Assembly: GCA_036320915.1 (NCBI GenBank)
Contig: JAXBDG010000002.1
Span: 2,418,001-2,482,000 of the forward strand
Length of the DNA: 64,000 nucleotides
From: Linnemannia elongata
Taxonomy: Eukaryota; Mortierellomycota; Mortierellomycetes; Mortierellales; Mortierellaceae
Direction: 5' to 3'
Part shown: piece by piece, positions 47,009 through 60,003 of the stretch
Position numbering within the stretch: the stretch's first letter is position 1
Layout of the letters: every line of letters begins with the position of its first letter
The notes under the pieces: generated by a model
Database searches by the model: none
Told to the model about the DNA's origin: nothing
What the model saw: the letters and a program-made list of their open reading frames with translations, nothing else
Position numbers and translations under genes: made by a program

Positions 47009-47456
47009 TGGGTTGTCAGGATGGATGGATGACGCCTGTTTTCCTTTCTTTTTATCTTTTCCACACTTAATTATTTACAATTCATGAACGCGGTTGATTG
47101 TCTTTCCTTCCTTCAACAATGGAGATATGATATTTCTTCACACCCAAAAAAAAAATCTATTTTCTCGGGAAGTATTCTTCCCATCTTGTAGTTTAGGTCA
47201 TCCTTGTCTTTTTTCTTTCTATTTATTATTTTTTATTCAATTCATTCTTTCCTTTCCCCATTGTACTCTTCTGCTCATTGATACCCTAGTTTAACTCAAA
47301 TTCAACATAGAAAAAAAATACATTGTTTCAACGATCGTCTTTTCTATCAATTACACTCTTTCCAAATTCAGTGCCTTTTGCCTTTTTTCTTCCTCTATAT
47401 GCTAAACTTGGTTGTCCCAATTCCATTTTGCATGGTGATGAACCCGCTTGAGCCGC

Positions 47457-47497
<41 letters not shown>

Positions 47498-48268
47498 TGT
47501 CTAAGCAAGTTGTGTTGTCATGTGTTTGATGATGTGAGCCTTTCTTGTTGTTTGCGCCGCACTTTGTCCCTTTCTCCGTTTCGCCCAAGAGCAATCTCGG
47601 AAAACTTCGATTCTTAGAAGCAGATGGTGATGATAATACAGCCCAGGGCACGATCAGTAGATCAGAAAAAATGCTTATTCGTATCATTGATTGATCGGGA
47701 GTGTTCCTCCCAACAGATACACATACAGTCCAAGGTGCCCTCATGTTTGATGATGCTCTTGCACCGGTACTTCTAAGTACTTGTTCAAGAAAAAAGAAGG
47801 GATGAAGCATTAGCAGTTGAGTTGTGGCGCTTATCGTTTTTTTTTTTGGTCGTTTAGGTGCATGTGCAGGGAGCATGAACTCATCTATGTAGACGTACCA
47901 TGAACCCCCTCTCCTCCTCCTCCTCTGCAATAAACAGGACTGCATTTACACAAGATGCTCATTCAGTGGGAAGAAAGGGCTCCGTTTGTGGTCGTTGTTT
48001 ATACATGCCAATCCAATGGTCCAATAATGCTGTGTAACCATTTTTGAGAGACGCAAAGGACACAAGAAAGGAGACATGAAGAATCTTAGTCCGCTTCACT
48101 TTTTTTCACTCATCTTGCGCCCCCTCATCCTCATCTCTCATTCTTTTTTTTCTCTCATTCTTACACCCATTCACTTCCTAACCTCTCTTTTTTCGCCTCC
48201 TCTACTCTTCTGTCTCTATCTTTCACTCCCTTGCTTTCATTCAATTCATCCAACCCCTACACCCGTCA
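47009..48268. other. Intergenic region
   Basis: The 3' flank of the LRR gene and the FMO-A promoter. It has a 37-A run (47458-47494). At 47897-47943 is a block (CCATGAACCC..., then TGCAATAAACAGGA) also present before FMO-B and FMO-C. Confidence 0.6.
48029..48050 (+). promoter_or_regulatory. Shared FMO upstream motif (copy A)
   Basis: TGCTGTGTAAC then, after seven bases, GAGAG; the core lies about 235 bp before the FMO-A start. Confidence 0.55.
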
Positions 48269-50331
48269 ATGACTACTGACGAATGCACTAACAGTACTGC
48301 CTCCCCTTCCGAGGGCTTTAAAGGCAGCGATTTGCCTCCTCTGGTAACAGACGAAGCTCCTCGTGTCCTAATTGCTGGTGCAGGCTTGGCCGGTCTCTTT
48401 CTGGGTATCCTCCTTGAGAAGGCAGGAATTCCTTATGAGATCTTTGAGCGCTCCTCCGAGATCAAGCCTCTTGGTAATTTCACTTCGTGGTCCCCACTCA
48501 ACATTCGGAATTGTCGCGTCCTCTCCGTGTACTAACAGTCGCCTCTATTCATTGTGATATTAGGGTCGATTTTGTATTTGGTAAGACCAACAAATTTCCT
48601 TAGTATGTGCTGTATATATGCCATCTGCTAACCTAATCACTTTTTATAATTCACTAGTCGCCCAACATTCTACCGGCATTCGAACAACTGGGCCTGTATG
48701 AAGAGCTCTTGTCATTCTCGAAGCGTGGAGGAGGTCTCGCAACATTCTACACAGATCAGCTGAAGGTCATTGGTACAAGCACATCCTCACACGCTGACAT
48801 GTAGGTGCAATTTTTGCTGTGTTCTCGCTTTTCTTGCTTGTCAACATGCGGCTCTCGTATTTACCATCCGTTTATATTGATCATCAGTGTTGGCTACGAC
48901 CCCGTCTTCTTTGCTCGACCTGAGCTGTATGACATGTTGTTCAAGAAAATCCCATCGGAGAAGATCCACATGTCCAAGAAGATCCTCTCCTTCCAACAGA
49001 ACCATGAAGGAGTCATGCTTCGCTTCAGTGACAACACCACCACTCACGGTGACATTCTTGTCGGTGCCGATGGAGCCCACAGCTCTGTCCGCCAACATCT
49101 TTTCAAGACTATGGACAAACAAGGGTTGCTGCCAAAGGTCGATACACAATCGATGACAAAAGGTTACATTTCGCTTGTTGGAACCACAGATGCGTTGGAT
49201 CCTGCCAAATACCCTTGCCTGACTGAACCCAAATGCGAGACTACGTTTGTCATTGGCGACAAGAACACCCCTTACACAGTACGTTCTCTTAATATTTGAA
49301 CTTGTGCCTCACTTGTTCATGATCAATTTCTGAACACTTCCACTCACCAATGCATTTCCTCTCTTTAGTGGGCGCTTTTCTCGGTTCCTGGCAATAGGAT
49401 TTGCTGGAACGTCATCATCCAACTCGGGATTGAAGAGATCGCAGATGATCAATTCAAATCCTCAGATTGGGTACCCCAGCAAAACCAAAAGATGTTGGAC
49501 TTGCTTCGTGATTTCAAGACGCCGTACGGGACGATGGGCGATCTCTTCGACGCCACACCTATTGAACGTATTTCGAAGGTGTACTATGAGGACATGCTGT
49601 TCGAGACTTGGACTCACGGACGAACCATTTTGATTGGCGATGGTATGTGCTCGTATTTTTTTTTTTTTTTTTTTTTTTTTGGTCGTAGATCCGTTTCAAT
49701 TACCTGTTCTTATATATTATTTTCTTTTAATATGCACTCCTTACAGCTGCACATAAGCTCCTCCCAAGCAGCGGTGCCGGCGCTGTCAATGCAATGCAGG
49801 ATGCGGTCCTCCTCGCCAACCACCTCTATGACATCAAACCCACCAGCTTTGAGAATATCAAGCTCGCGTTGATTGCCTACAAAGAAGAGCGATTCGATGC
49901 TATCAAGGATCAATATCCCCAATCGTATATGAGCGCCAAACTCATCTACGGCCATGTGAGTGGGACTGTGTATCCCTCATTATGTCACATGAAAGGATTG
50001 ACAGGCGACATGAGTACATGCCTCGTATACTAATTTCTTTTTTGTTCTTTGTTTTTTTTTTTTTTTTTTTTTGTACTGTGGATCTTTACCGAAATAGAAA
50101 TTGATTGAGCGGATCCTCAGATACGTTATTTTTAACTGGATGCCCAAGTCTGTGCAGAAGAACCAGCTCGTCAGGGACTCGGCCTACCGTCCCCAAGCCA
50201 ACTTTTTACCCCTGGCTCCTAAGCGTGGCACGATTGAAATTATCCCTCAGCAACCCTCGAAGCGGATGCAGAAAGAAGAGGAGGAGGCTAAGAAGCATGC
50301 GGAAGCAGCTGCTGCTGCTACCGCTCTTTGA
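48269..50331 (+). CDS. FAD-dependent monooxygenase, copy FMO-A
   Basis: Seven exons (48269-48473, 48564-48580, 48658-48800, 48888-49278, 49369-49642, 49747-49955, 50098-50331) encode 490 residues. The FAD fold is complete: GAGLAGLFLG at 37-46 with FER at 59-61, the DG motif in GADGAHSSVR at 181-190, and the GD motif Gly342-Asp343 followed by AAHKLLPSSGAG. These define class A (PHBH-type) flavoprotein hydroxylases. The C-terminus is a basic, Ala-rich tail with no targeting signal recognised. The substrate is unknown and no biosynthetic genes adjoin. Exon 2 is only 17 nt (LGSILYL across the joins). The stop codon overlaps an AATAAA (TGAATAAA). It is closest to FMO-B, with long identical stretches. 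Confidence 0.93.
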
Positions 50332-51185
50332 ATAAAGTTGACTTGGGCACAGTTCACACCCCGACGTCGAAATGGATTTTTTTTTTTGTATAATTAAATG
50401 AATGATGTACTGTACTCCTTCTTCTCTGGTGTCTACGTTGAAGAACTACATTTTCTCAAAGGTAACCCGTTTGTTTTCTCACGCTTGAGAAAGGAGATCC
50501 TAAAGTGAAAAAGGTGGCAAAATTGGCACCATAAGTAGATTTGCACGGCTGGTCTATGAGATAATGCTTATTTGTGTTATCGTTTGATCAAGATCTTCCT
50601 TTCAGGGGCATCTAAGAGGACAGAGAGGTCTAATTAGCTTTACGTTTATTTGGTGGTGCTCTTAGCACTGATACTTCCTAGCCCTGATCAAAAATGGTAT
50701 TGGTAGCTGCATTGTGCCGTTTATCTTTTTTCTTGGTCGTTCAAGTGCATGTGCCAGAGGGCATGGACGCATTTAATGCAGCCTTACTATGAACCCCCTC
50801 TCCCTTCTTTGCAATAAACAGGATTGCATCTACACAAAAAAGCCCAGTCTGCAGGAAGACAGGCTCATTTTGTTGCTATTTTATTTGCATGCCAATTCAT
50901 AGATCCAATGATGCCGTGTAACCATGTTGGAGAGAGACACCAGACGCAGGGAAGGTGAGGAAACGAGAGAGACAAAGAGCGAACCTCAGTCTGCCTAACA
51001 TTTTTTTTCGATTTCTCTTCCTCATCTCATGCCCTCTCATCCTCATCTCTCATTCATCCTTACACTCATTCAATTTCCCAACCTACCTTTTTTTTCGCCT
51101 TTTCGGTTCTTCTGACACTACCTTCTACCTCTATATTCTTTTTTTCATCCAACCCACCCAACCTACCTCGGCTTGATATCCGTCA
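50332..51185. other. Intergenic region between FMO-A and FMO-B
   Basis: It holds the FMO-A 3' flank and the FMO-B promoter, clearly related to the region before FMO-A, including the block at 50786-50827. Confidence 0.6.
50911..50936 (+). promoter_or_regulatory. Shared FMO upstream motif (copy B)
   Basis: ATGCCGTGTAACC then TTGGAGAGAG; the core is about 270 bp before the FMO-B start. Confidence 0.55.
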
Positions 51186-53247
51186 ATGACTACTGACGAG
51201 AGCACTAACAGTATTCCCCTCTCCTCCGAGGGCTTTAAAGGCAGCGATTTGCCTCCTCTGGTGACAGACGAACCTCCTCGTGTCCTAATTGCTGGTGCAG
51301 GCTTGGCCGGTCTCTTTCTTGGTATCCTGCTTGAGAAGGCAGGAATTCCTTATGAGATCTTTGAGCGCTCCTCCGAGATCAAGCCTCTTGGTAATTTCAC
51401 TTCGTGGTCCCCACTCAACATTCGGAATTGTCGCGTCCTCTCCGTGTACTAACAGTCGCCTCTATTCATTGTGATATTAGGGGCAATTTTGTACCTGGTA
51501 AGCCCAGCATGCTGTTTTCCCACGTATGATTGTATGTACGAATGCAATTGGCTGATTTGTTCGCTTTTACGATTCATTAGTCGCCCACCATTATGCCGGC
51601 ATTCGAACAACTCGGCCTGTATGACGAGCTCCTGTCATTCTCGAAGCCAGGAGGGGGTCTCACATCATTCTATACAGATAAACTCAAGGTCATTGCCTCA
51701 GGCACATCCTCGCACGCTGACATGTAAGCGTGATTCTTGATGTGTTCACGCTCTTCGTGCTTGCCAACATGTGGCTCTCGTACTTACCATTCTTTTACAC
51801 TGATTATTAGTGTTGGCTACGACCCTCTCTACTTTGCTCGACCTGAGTTGTATGACATGTTGTTCAAGAAAATCCCATCGGAGAAGATCCACATGTCCAA
51901 GAAGATCCTCTCCTTCCAACAGAACCATGAAGGAGTCATGCTTCGCTTCAGCGATAACACCACCATTCATGGCGACATTCTTGTCGGTGCCGATGGAGCT
52001 CACAGCTCTGTCCGCCAACATCTTTTCAAGACTATGGACAAACAAGGGTTATTGCCAAAGGTCGATACACAATCGATGACAAAAGGTTACATTTCGCTTG
52101 TTGGAACCACAGATGCGTTGGATCCTGCCAAATACCCTTGCTTGAATGATCCAAAATGCGAGGTTACATTCGTCATTGGCGACAAGAACACCCCTTACAC
52201 AGTACGTTCTCTTAATTTTGAACTTGTTCTTCATTTGTTCATGAACCATTTCTGAACACTTCCACTCACCAATGCATGTCCTCTCTTTAGTGGGTGCTTT
52301 TCTCGATCCCTGGTAATAGGATGTGCTGGAACGTCATCATCCAACTCGGGATTGAAGAGATCGCAGATGATCAATTCAAATCCTCAGATTGGGTACCCCA
52401 GCAAAACCAAAAGATGTTGGACTTGCTTCGTGATTTCAAGACGCCGTACGGGACGATGGGCGATCTCTTCGACGCCACACCTATTGAACGTATTTCGAAG
52501 GTGTACTATGAGGACATGCTGTTCGAGACTTGGACTCACGGACGAACCATTTTGATTGGTGATGGTATGTGCTCGTTTTTTTTTTTTTTTTTTTTTTGGC
52601 GTATTGTGGTGTACCATGGTCAATTAGTAAATCCGTTGCTGTTATCCGTTCTTATCTAACTCATCCTGACATTCACTCTTAACAGCTGCACACAAGCTCC
52701 TCCCAAGCAGCGGTGCCGGCGCTGTCAATGCAATGCAGGATGCGGTCCTCTTGGCCAACCACCTCTATGACATCAAGCCTACTAGCTATGAGAACATCAA
52801 GCTTGCGTTGAATGCCTACAAAGAAGAGCGATTCGATGCTATCAAGGATCAATATCCCCAATCGTATATGAGTGCCAAGCTTACCTACGGCCATGTGAGT
52901 GGGACCAATTGATTTTATATCCCTCATTGTATTACTTGAAAGAGCACAAAGGCGGTAGGAGTGCATGCCTTATGTACTAATTTTTTTTTATATGTGATGT
53001 GAATGTTGGCGTGAAATAGAAACTCTCGGAGCGGATCCTCAGGCATATTATTTTCAACTGGATGCCCAAATCGGTACTGCAGAGACAGCTCCTGAAGGAC
53101 TCGGCCTACCGTCCCCAAGCCAACTTTTTACCCCTGGCTCCCAAGCGTGGCACGATAGAAATTATCCCTCAGCAACCCTCGAAGCGGATGCAGAAAGAAG
53201 AGGAGGCTAAGAAACAGGCGGCAGCAGCAACTGCTACCGCTCTTTGA
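51186..53247 (+). CDS. FAD-dependent monooxygenase, copy FMO-B
   Basis: Seven exons (51186-51390, 51481-51497, 51581-51723, 51811-52201, 52291-52564, 52686-52894, 53020-53247) encode 488 residues. The three FAD motifs match FMO-A. The first intron (51391-51480) is identical to that of FMO-A over all 90 nt, while the second intron is unrelated in sequence; exon 5 is also near-identical. This points to recent duplication plus gene conversion. The frame is intact, so the enzyme is probably functional. As in FMO-A, TGAATAAA joins stop and polyadenylation signal. Confidence 0.93.
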
Positions 53248-54063
53248 ATAAACGTCGTCTTGGATACAATTGACACCCCGAGATTGAAATGGAATATTTT
53301 TTGTTTTCTTCGTGTAATTATGGATTATGTGTTCTTCTGTGTCAACATTGGAAAACTACTTTTGCTCAGAGGTGACCCGTTTGTTTTCTCGCGCTTGAGA
53401 ACAGAGACCCTGACCATAGAGAGTCTTGATGCTTATTTGTCTCATCGATTGATCAGCATATTCCTTTTATAGGAATCTAGCGGACAAAGTGCTTTAATTA
53501 GCGTTTCTTTCAGCTGATAGTGCTCTTTCAATGCTAATTCTTAGGGTTGACGAAGGAAAACGAGGGAATGGTATTACTAGTTGCGTTGAGGCGTTTGTCC
53601 TTTTTTTTGGCGTATGTGCAGGGAGTATCAACATATTTAATACAGCCTTACCATGAACCCTCTTGTTCTCTGCAATAAACAGGATTGGCATTATTCTCAA
53701 AAAGCTCACTCAGCTGGAAGAAAAGCTCCCATTGTTATTGTTTTTTTGGCGTGCCAGTTTTGTTGTGTAACCATGTCGGAGAGACGCCATGGAAAGAAGA
53801 AAAGAAGAGTAAAGAATGAGAAAGACAAGAGCGAACCTCTGACCGTTTAACTTTTTTTTTTTGCAATTCCTCATGCTCATCTCGCGTCCTCTCATCCTCA
53901 TTTCCGAGGAGTTTTTTTTTCTTCTCTCATTATACATTCATTCCCTTTTCCAGCCTTCACTTGTTTTCAATTTTTGACTTCCTCTCATCCTCTCTCACTA
54001 CCTTCTACCCTCACACCCTTGTTTCCATTCAATTCATCCACCCTACTACTTTGATATCCGAAA
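53248..54063. other. Intergenic region between FMO-B and FMO-C
   Basis: Related to the upstream regions of FMO-A and FMO-B (block at 53641-53688). No gene. Confidence 0.6.
53761..53783 (+). promoter_or_regulatory. Shared FMO upstream motif (copy C)
   Basis: TTGTGTAACC, then TCGGAGAG; about 295 bp before the FMO-C start. Confidence 0.55.
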
Positions 54064-56280
54064 ATGACTACTGACGAGAGTGTTACGAGCACACCCCTCC
54101 CCTCCACCGGCTTCAAAGGCAGCAACTTGGCCCCACTAGTTACAGACGAACCCCCTCGTGTGCTGATTGCTGGAGCTGGACTGGCTGGACTCTTCCTTGG
54201 CAATTTGTTGGAAAAGGCTGGAATCCCTTACGAGATCTTTGAGCGCACTGCTGAGATCAAGCCCCTAGGTAACGATCATGTCAGTTCACTTCCTTTCTTG
54301 TTAACGAAACGAGCGGTTTGTATCTTGTTATCTAACGACTCTCCTTCAAATGGTCTTTCGAATAATTAGGCGCCATTATGTGTCTGGTAACACCGAAATA
54401 CCTTTTCCCTGCATTCTTATGTGTGTGCATTTTTTGGGAGGCTGACATTTTTCGTTGTTACACACTCGTTTTCATCTGTCTTTTAGTCTCCAAACATCCT
54501 CCCGGCATTCGAGCAATTGAACATTTATGAAGAACTGATGTCCTTCTCAAAGCCTTGTCGAACAGCACATTTCTTTACCGACAAACTCAAGCACATCACT
54601 TCGAACAGTGGTTTTCCGGCAGAAGAGTAAGTGGCATCTTCTGGGCACTGCCTTGTATCATTGCTTGTAGACCCAAGCACAAAAACGAGCAATGAATCGT
54701 ACTAACACAACAATGCAGAGTCGGATATGATAGGATCCTGTTTGCCCGCCCAGAGCTGTACGACATGCTTTTCAAGAAGATTCCCTCCGAAAAGATCCAC
54801 ATGTCCAAGAAAATCTTCTCCTTCCAGCAGAACCACGAAGGCGTCATGCTGCGGTTCAGCGATAACACCACCACTCACGGTGATATCCTTGTTGGAGCTG
54901 ACGGAGCACATAGTGCAGTCCGCCAGCACCTGTACAAGACTCTGGACAAGCAGGGACTGTTGCCCAAGGCTGACACCAAGGATATGAGCAGAGGGTACAT
55001 ATCGCTTGTTGGCACCACAGGGGTCTTGGACCCTGCCAAGTATGCCGATCTAGAGGATGAGGAGTGCAAGAATGTATTTGTTATCGGCGACAAGAACACT
55101 CCTTACACGGTACGTTACATGTTTCACTCACCCAGGCTTGTGATGGTATGCCTCCTATGATCCGCAGATGATTCATGATATTTCTTTGTTCCTCAAACCT
55201 GTTGTTTAGTGGGCTACATTCACCGTTCCAGGCAACAGGATCTGCTGGAACGTTATTATTCAGCTGGGGATTGAAAAGATTGCAGACGACCAGTTCAAGT
55301 CCTCGGACTGGGTCCCTCAGCAGAACCAAGAGATGATGGACTCGATCCGACACTTCAAGACAACCTATGGAACCTTGGGGGATCTCTTTGATGCTACTCC
55401 CATTGATGTTGTCTCGAAGGTCTACTTCGAGGACATGTTGTTCGAGACATGGAACCATGGGCGGACTGTCTTGATCGGCGATGGTATGTGCTTTTGCCAG
55501 CTGGTTGTTTTCTGCTCACCTGCGTTGTCAACGTCTTCTTGGACTAATACTTTTTGTATGTTTATTTCTTTTACTTCTTATTTATAGCCGCCCACAAGGT
55601 AAAAAAAAAGAGAGAACTTCTGAAATTGTTGATTCATAGGGAGTGGTTATGGTTCTAACCACAAATTCAACCGCTTACCTTTTTTTTTTTTTTACTCCAG
55701 CTGCTCCCAAGCACTGGTGCAGGTGCAGTCAATGCTATGCAAGATGCAGTCATCCTCGCCAACCACCTCTACGATATGAAACCCACCAGTTTCGAGACCA
55801 TCAAAACCGCACTGAGCGACTACAAGGAGGAGAGGTTCGATGCCATCAAGGAACAATACCCTCAGTCTTACATTAGTGCCAAGCTCTTGTACGGTCACGT
55901 AAGTCAGCCAGGCATGAACCTTTTGTACTCAATAAAAGGTAGTTGCATATTCGGGATCAAGCTGGGATGGTGAGCGCTATTGCTAAGCTCTTCCTCTCTT
56001 TTGTTTTTACAAAAAAAAAAAATGGCCATAGAATTTTTCGGAGCGCGTTCTTAGAGAAGTCGTCTTCAACTGGCTGCCAAAGTCGATGCAGAAGAAACAA
56101 TTGCTTAAGGATACCGCCTACCGCCCTCAAGCAAACTTCTTGCCTCAGGCACCCAAGCGTGGAACCATGGAGACGGTCCCGCAGCAGCCCTCAAAGCGTA
56201 TCCAGAAGGAGAAGGAAGAAGAAGAAGCCAAGAAGCAGGCCGTTGTCGATGACCCCGTTACTTCTGCCACTGCTGTGTAA
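54064..56280 (+). CDS. FAD-dependent monooxygenase, copy FMO-C
   Basis: Eight exons (54064-54268, 54370-54386, 54487-54626, 54719-55109, 55210-55483, 55588-55598, 55701-55898, 56032-56280) encode 494 residues. An extra intron splits the exon that is single in FMO-0, A and B, leaving an 11-nt microexon that encodes the AAHK part of the GD motif. Motifs GAGLAGLFLG, GADGAHSAVR and GDAAHKLLPSTGAG are intact. Exon 1 has NLLEKAG where other copies have ILLEKAG. The C-terminal tail is longer and rich in Lys and Glu. Confidence 0.92.
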
Positions 56281-56878
56281 GAGACTGGACCCCTTTTTTT
56301 TGTAATAAAACCTTCACTTGTATGCCTACCTTTCCTCGCCTGGGTCGTGCTTCGAGAACTTTATTTGCCACAGCTATGCTCTCTTCATCCAGAAGTACAC
56401 GTGAATGATCGCCTAGAAAGAGGAGAGGAACTACGCGTTCAGATCGAGGAAACATAGTCAACGACAATTATCTCTAGGATCATCAATTACAGTACATCCT
56501 TGTGGACCATTGCAGCGCTACTGTGCAGGTATATCGCAACATTGACGCTCCATCTTCCCTGCCTCTTCAACAATAAAACATCTCATGAAATTACCTGCTC
56601 TTATTCCGGTTTTTCCACCCTCCATTACTTGCAAATGAAAACAATACCATGCTGTGTAACGTCGGAGAGCATCCAGGAGGAGAAGACGGGGAAGAGGAAA
56701 AGGAATGAGAGAAAGGGTAAGGAGGGTAGAAGGTAAGAACATCAGCCCGCTTCCTCTTCCCTCTCATCATCTCGCTCTCACTCTCATCATCATCTCTCTC
56801 TCCCTCTTTCTCTCATCATCGCGCCTCCTTCACATTCAGTCCTAAACATCATCTTTTCGGCATTCATTATACTTCACA
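56281..56878. other. Intergenic region between FMO-C and FMO-D
   Basis: It includes an AATAAA at about 56304 and a CT-rich leader (56745-56830) before FMO-D. Confidence 0.55.
56648..56669 (+). promoter_or_regulatory. Shared FMO upstream motif (copy D)
   Basis: TGCTGTGTAACGTCGGAGAG, the most compact form; about 220 bp before the FMO-D start. Confidence 0.6.
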
Positions 56879-59092
56879 ATGAATGATCATCTAAAGGACA
56901 AGGAACACATGGACCTCCCTTCGGCAGGCTTCAAGAGCAGCGACCTCCCTCCTCTGGTGACAGACGAACCTCCTCGTGTGTTGATTGCTGGCGCTGGACT
57001 GGCTGGTCTCTTCCTTGGTATCCTCCTTGAGAAGGCAGGAATTCCCTATGAGATCTTTGAGCGCTCCGCAGAGATCAAGCCCCTTGGTAATTAGACCTCA
57101 TCCCTTGTTGAGCTCGTCAGTTGCACTGTACGTTGTTCGAATGATTTCTGGCTGTTAACTTATACTTTCCGTTGTTGTTCTCTCTCGGTTATGAGTAGGC
57201 GCTATCATGAGCTTGGTATGAAACCTTCGTTCTCTTCGCCATGTTTGAGAACACGCAGAGAATTGCTTTGTGTCCTCGCGACGCCAAGGACTTAGTTTTT
57301 TTTTCATTTCTGTTCTTTATAATAGTCCCCAAACATCCTCCCTGCATTTGAGCAGTTGGGCCTCTACAAAGAGCTCATGTCGTTCTCAAAAGAGGGTCTC
57401 TATTCAACCTTTTACACCGACCGGCTGGAAGTCATTGCCAGACATGACAGAATCGATGGTGACCTGTGCGTAATGTCTCTTTTTTGCGTCGATTTACAAA
57501 AACTAATAACGCTTGACCATGTCATCTTATCATTTAATCTCGCCTAAACTTTTTTTTTGTTCTGCTTTATTAGAATTGGTTATGAGCGCATTCTGTTCGC
57601 TCGTCCCCAGCTGTACGACATGTTGTTCCGACAAATTCCCTCAAACAAAATCCATATGTCCAAGAAGATCCTCTCGTTCCAACAGAATCACGAGGGCGTG
57701 ATGGTTCGTTTCAGCGACAACAGTACCACCCATGGAGACATCCTCGTTGGCGCCGACGGAGCTCATAGTGCAGTCCGTCAACATCTGTACAAGACTCTGG
57801 ACAAGCAAGGATTGCTGCCCAAGGCTGACACCAAGGCCATGAGCAGAGGGTATATATCGTTGGTGGGAACAACACGACCTCTTGATCCCGTCAAGTACCC
57901 TAGTGTACTCAAAGACGATTGCGAAACCTCGTTTATCTTGGGTGACAAGAATTCGCCCTATACAGTGAGTAAAACGTTCTCTCGTTTGGTTGGTAGTTAT
58001 ACGAAGGGATGGAGCGCAAAATGCTCACGGTATCATTTCATATGTTCATTTATTGTGGTAGTGGGCGACCTTCACAATCCCTGGCAATAAGATCTGTTGG
58101 AATGTTGTCATTCAGCTCGGGATCACTGAGATCGCAGACGACCAATTCCGGTCTTCCGAGTGGGTTCCTGAACAGAACTTGGGAATGATGGACTCGATCC
58201 GACACTTCAAGACCACCTATGGTACCTTAGGGGACCTCTTTGATGCCACCCCAATCGAAGGCGTCTCCAAGGTCTACTTTGAGGACATGTTGTTCGAGAC
58301 CTGGACGCATGGAAGAACTGTCTTGATCGGAGATGGTATGTGCATGTGTTCTTAATGTCACGCATGCAGAATCTGGATCGTTGACACTTCTCAACTAACC
58401 CTTTGTTTACTTTGGTTTGATATTTTTCCCTTTTTTTTTAGCCGCGCACAAGGTTACAACAAAACAAGTGGTTGAATCAAAACATTTTTCGAACCATTAT
58501 TAGTGAAAGTTCGCTCATATGTTTTTCCTCCTTTGTATCGTTCTAGCTTCTTCCGAGCACAGGCGCCGGCGCGGTCAATGCAATGCAAGACGCTGTTCTC
58601 CTTGCCAACCATATCTACGACATTTTGCCCACCAGTTTCGACAATATCAAAACCGCACTTAACAACTACAAAGAGGAGAGATTCGACGCCATCAAGGATC
58701 AGTACCCTCAATCCTATATTAGCGCCAAGCTAATGTATGGACATGTAAGTTTTACCCTTGGCCCATCTACGGCATTGTTGGCAAAAAAAATGTTCATACA
58801 ATATTCCTTGTTGCTAATGCATTTTTGTTTGCATGATTCTCTATTCATTGATAATTTTCTCCCTTAGACACTCTCCGAGCGTATCCTCCGGCAAATCGTG
58901 TTCAACTGGATGCCCAAGTCGTTGAGAAATAAACAGCTGGCAAAAGATACGGGCTACCGGCCCCAGGCAAACTTCCTGCCTCAAGCACCCAAGCGAGGCA
59001 CTCTGGAGATCATACCTCAATGGCCTTCAAAGCGCGTCCAAGATGTGAAGGAGGATACGAAAGATGCTATCGCTGCTGCTGCTGCTGTTTAA
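56879..59092 (+). CDS. FAD-dependent monooxygenase, copy FMO-D
   Basis: Eight exons (56879-57086, 57199-57215, 57326-57465, 57574-57964, 58062-58335, 58442-58452, 58547-58744, 58868-59092) encode 487 residues. It shares the 17-nt and 11-nt microexons with FMO-C and FMO-E. The FAD motifs are intact. The third exon uses the donor GTGCGT and the 11-nt exon uses GTTACA, both weaker than the GTAAGT common here. In exon 3 the segment after FSKEG is diverged from other copies (LYSTFYTDRLEVIARHD), a likely substrate-specificity region. Confidence 0.92.
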
Positions 59093-60003
59093 GAACCTAG
59101 ACGAAAGTTGAAGTAAATAGGTATTCAAAATAAATACTCTCTCATCCCACCTTTCTCCCCTGATGGCCAGTTTTTCTGCTTGCGATTTTTAGACTGGCAT
59201 ATTTGCACTTTTTTGACTTTGTCTCGGCGTGTAGTGGATCAATGGTCAGCAGCGATACTTCTTCGCTACATTCTGACCATGATAGACAAACACATAGCAA
59301 GCCAGATTTGCCCAGCGAAAACTTTATCCACAGCACAGAATCACTTTCAGAGTACACGTGACTGATGGCCCTGAGCGTCATTTTTGATTTTTGATGAAAA
59401 ATAAAAAAAAAAACAGGGAGGGTTGAGTAACTACGCGTAGTTGTCGTAGAAACATAACCAACAACACGTCCCTGCAACGACCAACAGAGAACCAAAAATC
59501 AAAAAAGAAGAAAACAACAAACATCCCCCAGGTTTTCACCGAGGAGGAACCATGAATAGCATGCCTTCTGCCTTCACGCCAAACTACCTCCCATTTCTCA
59601 GTCTCCTCAAAAGTAAACATAGAATAGGATTGGTTCGCCTTCATTTACTCAATGTAGACACAACGCAGATACCTTCTGATAATTTCACCCAACAATCGCT
59701 TCCATATGTAAACAGTGCAATGCTGTGTAACTGTTGGAGAGCATCTAAAAACGAAGGAAGAAGAAAGAAGAAGAAGAAAGGGAGGAATAAGAGAAAAATG
59801 GGTGTGAGTAAACTCACCTCGGTCCGCATCATCTCCCCCTCATCCACATTCCACTCTCTCATCATCTCTTTTTTGTCCCTCATTCCTCCATCTCTCCCAC
59901 ATCTGCCCATAACCTTTACGCTCTCCACCCCCCTACAACCACCTCCATCCCTTAATTCTTCTCCATATCAAATCTTTCATTAATCACGCCCTGCTCTCCA
60001 ACA
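59093..60003. other. Intergenic region between FMO-D and FMO-E
   Basis: About 0.9 kb of 3' flank and promoter. No gene was recognised; short frames overlap a CT-rich leader at 59820-59970. Confidence 0.55.
59721..59741 (+). promoter_or_regulatory. Shared FMO upstream motif (copy E)
   Basis: TGCTGTGTAAC, then TTGGAGAG; about 275 bp before the FMO-E start. Confidence 0.6.

Noticed and set aside
47458..47494. 37-A run as a retroposon tail
   Set aside because: No processed gene copy or target duplication was seen next to it.
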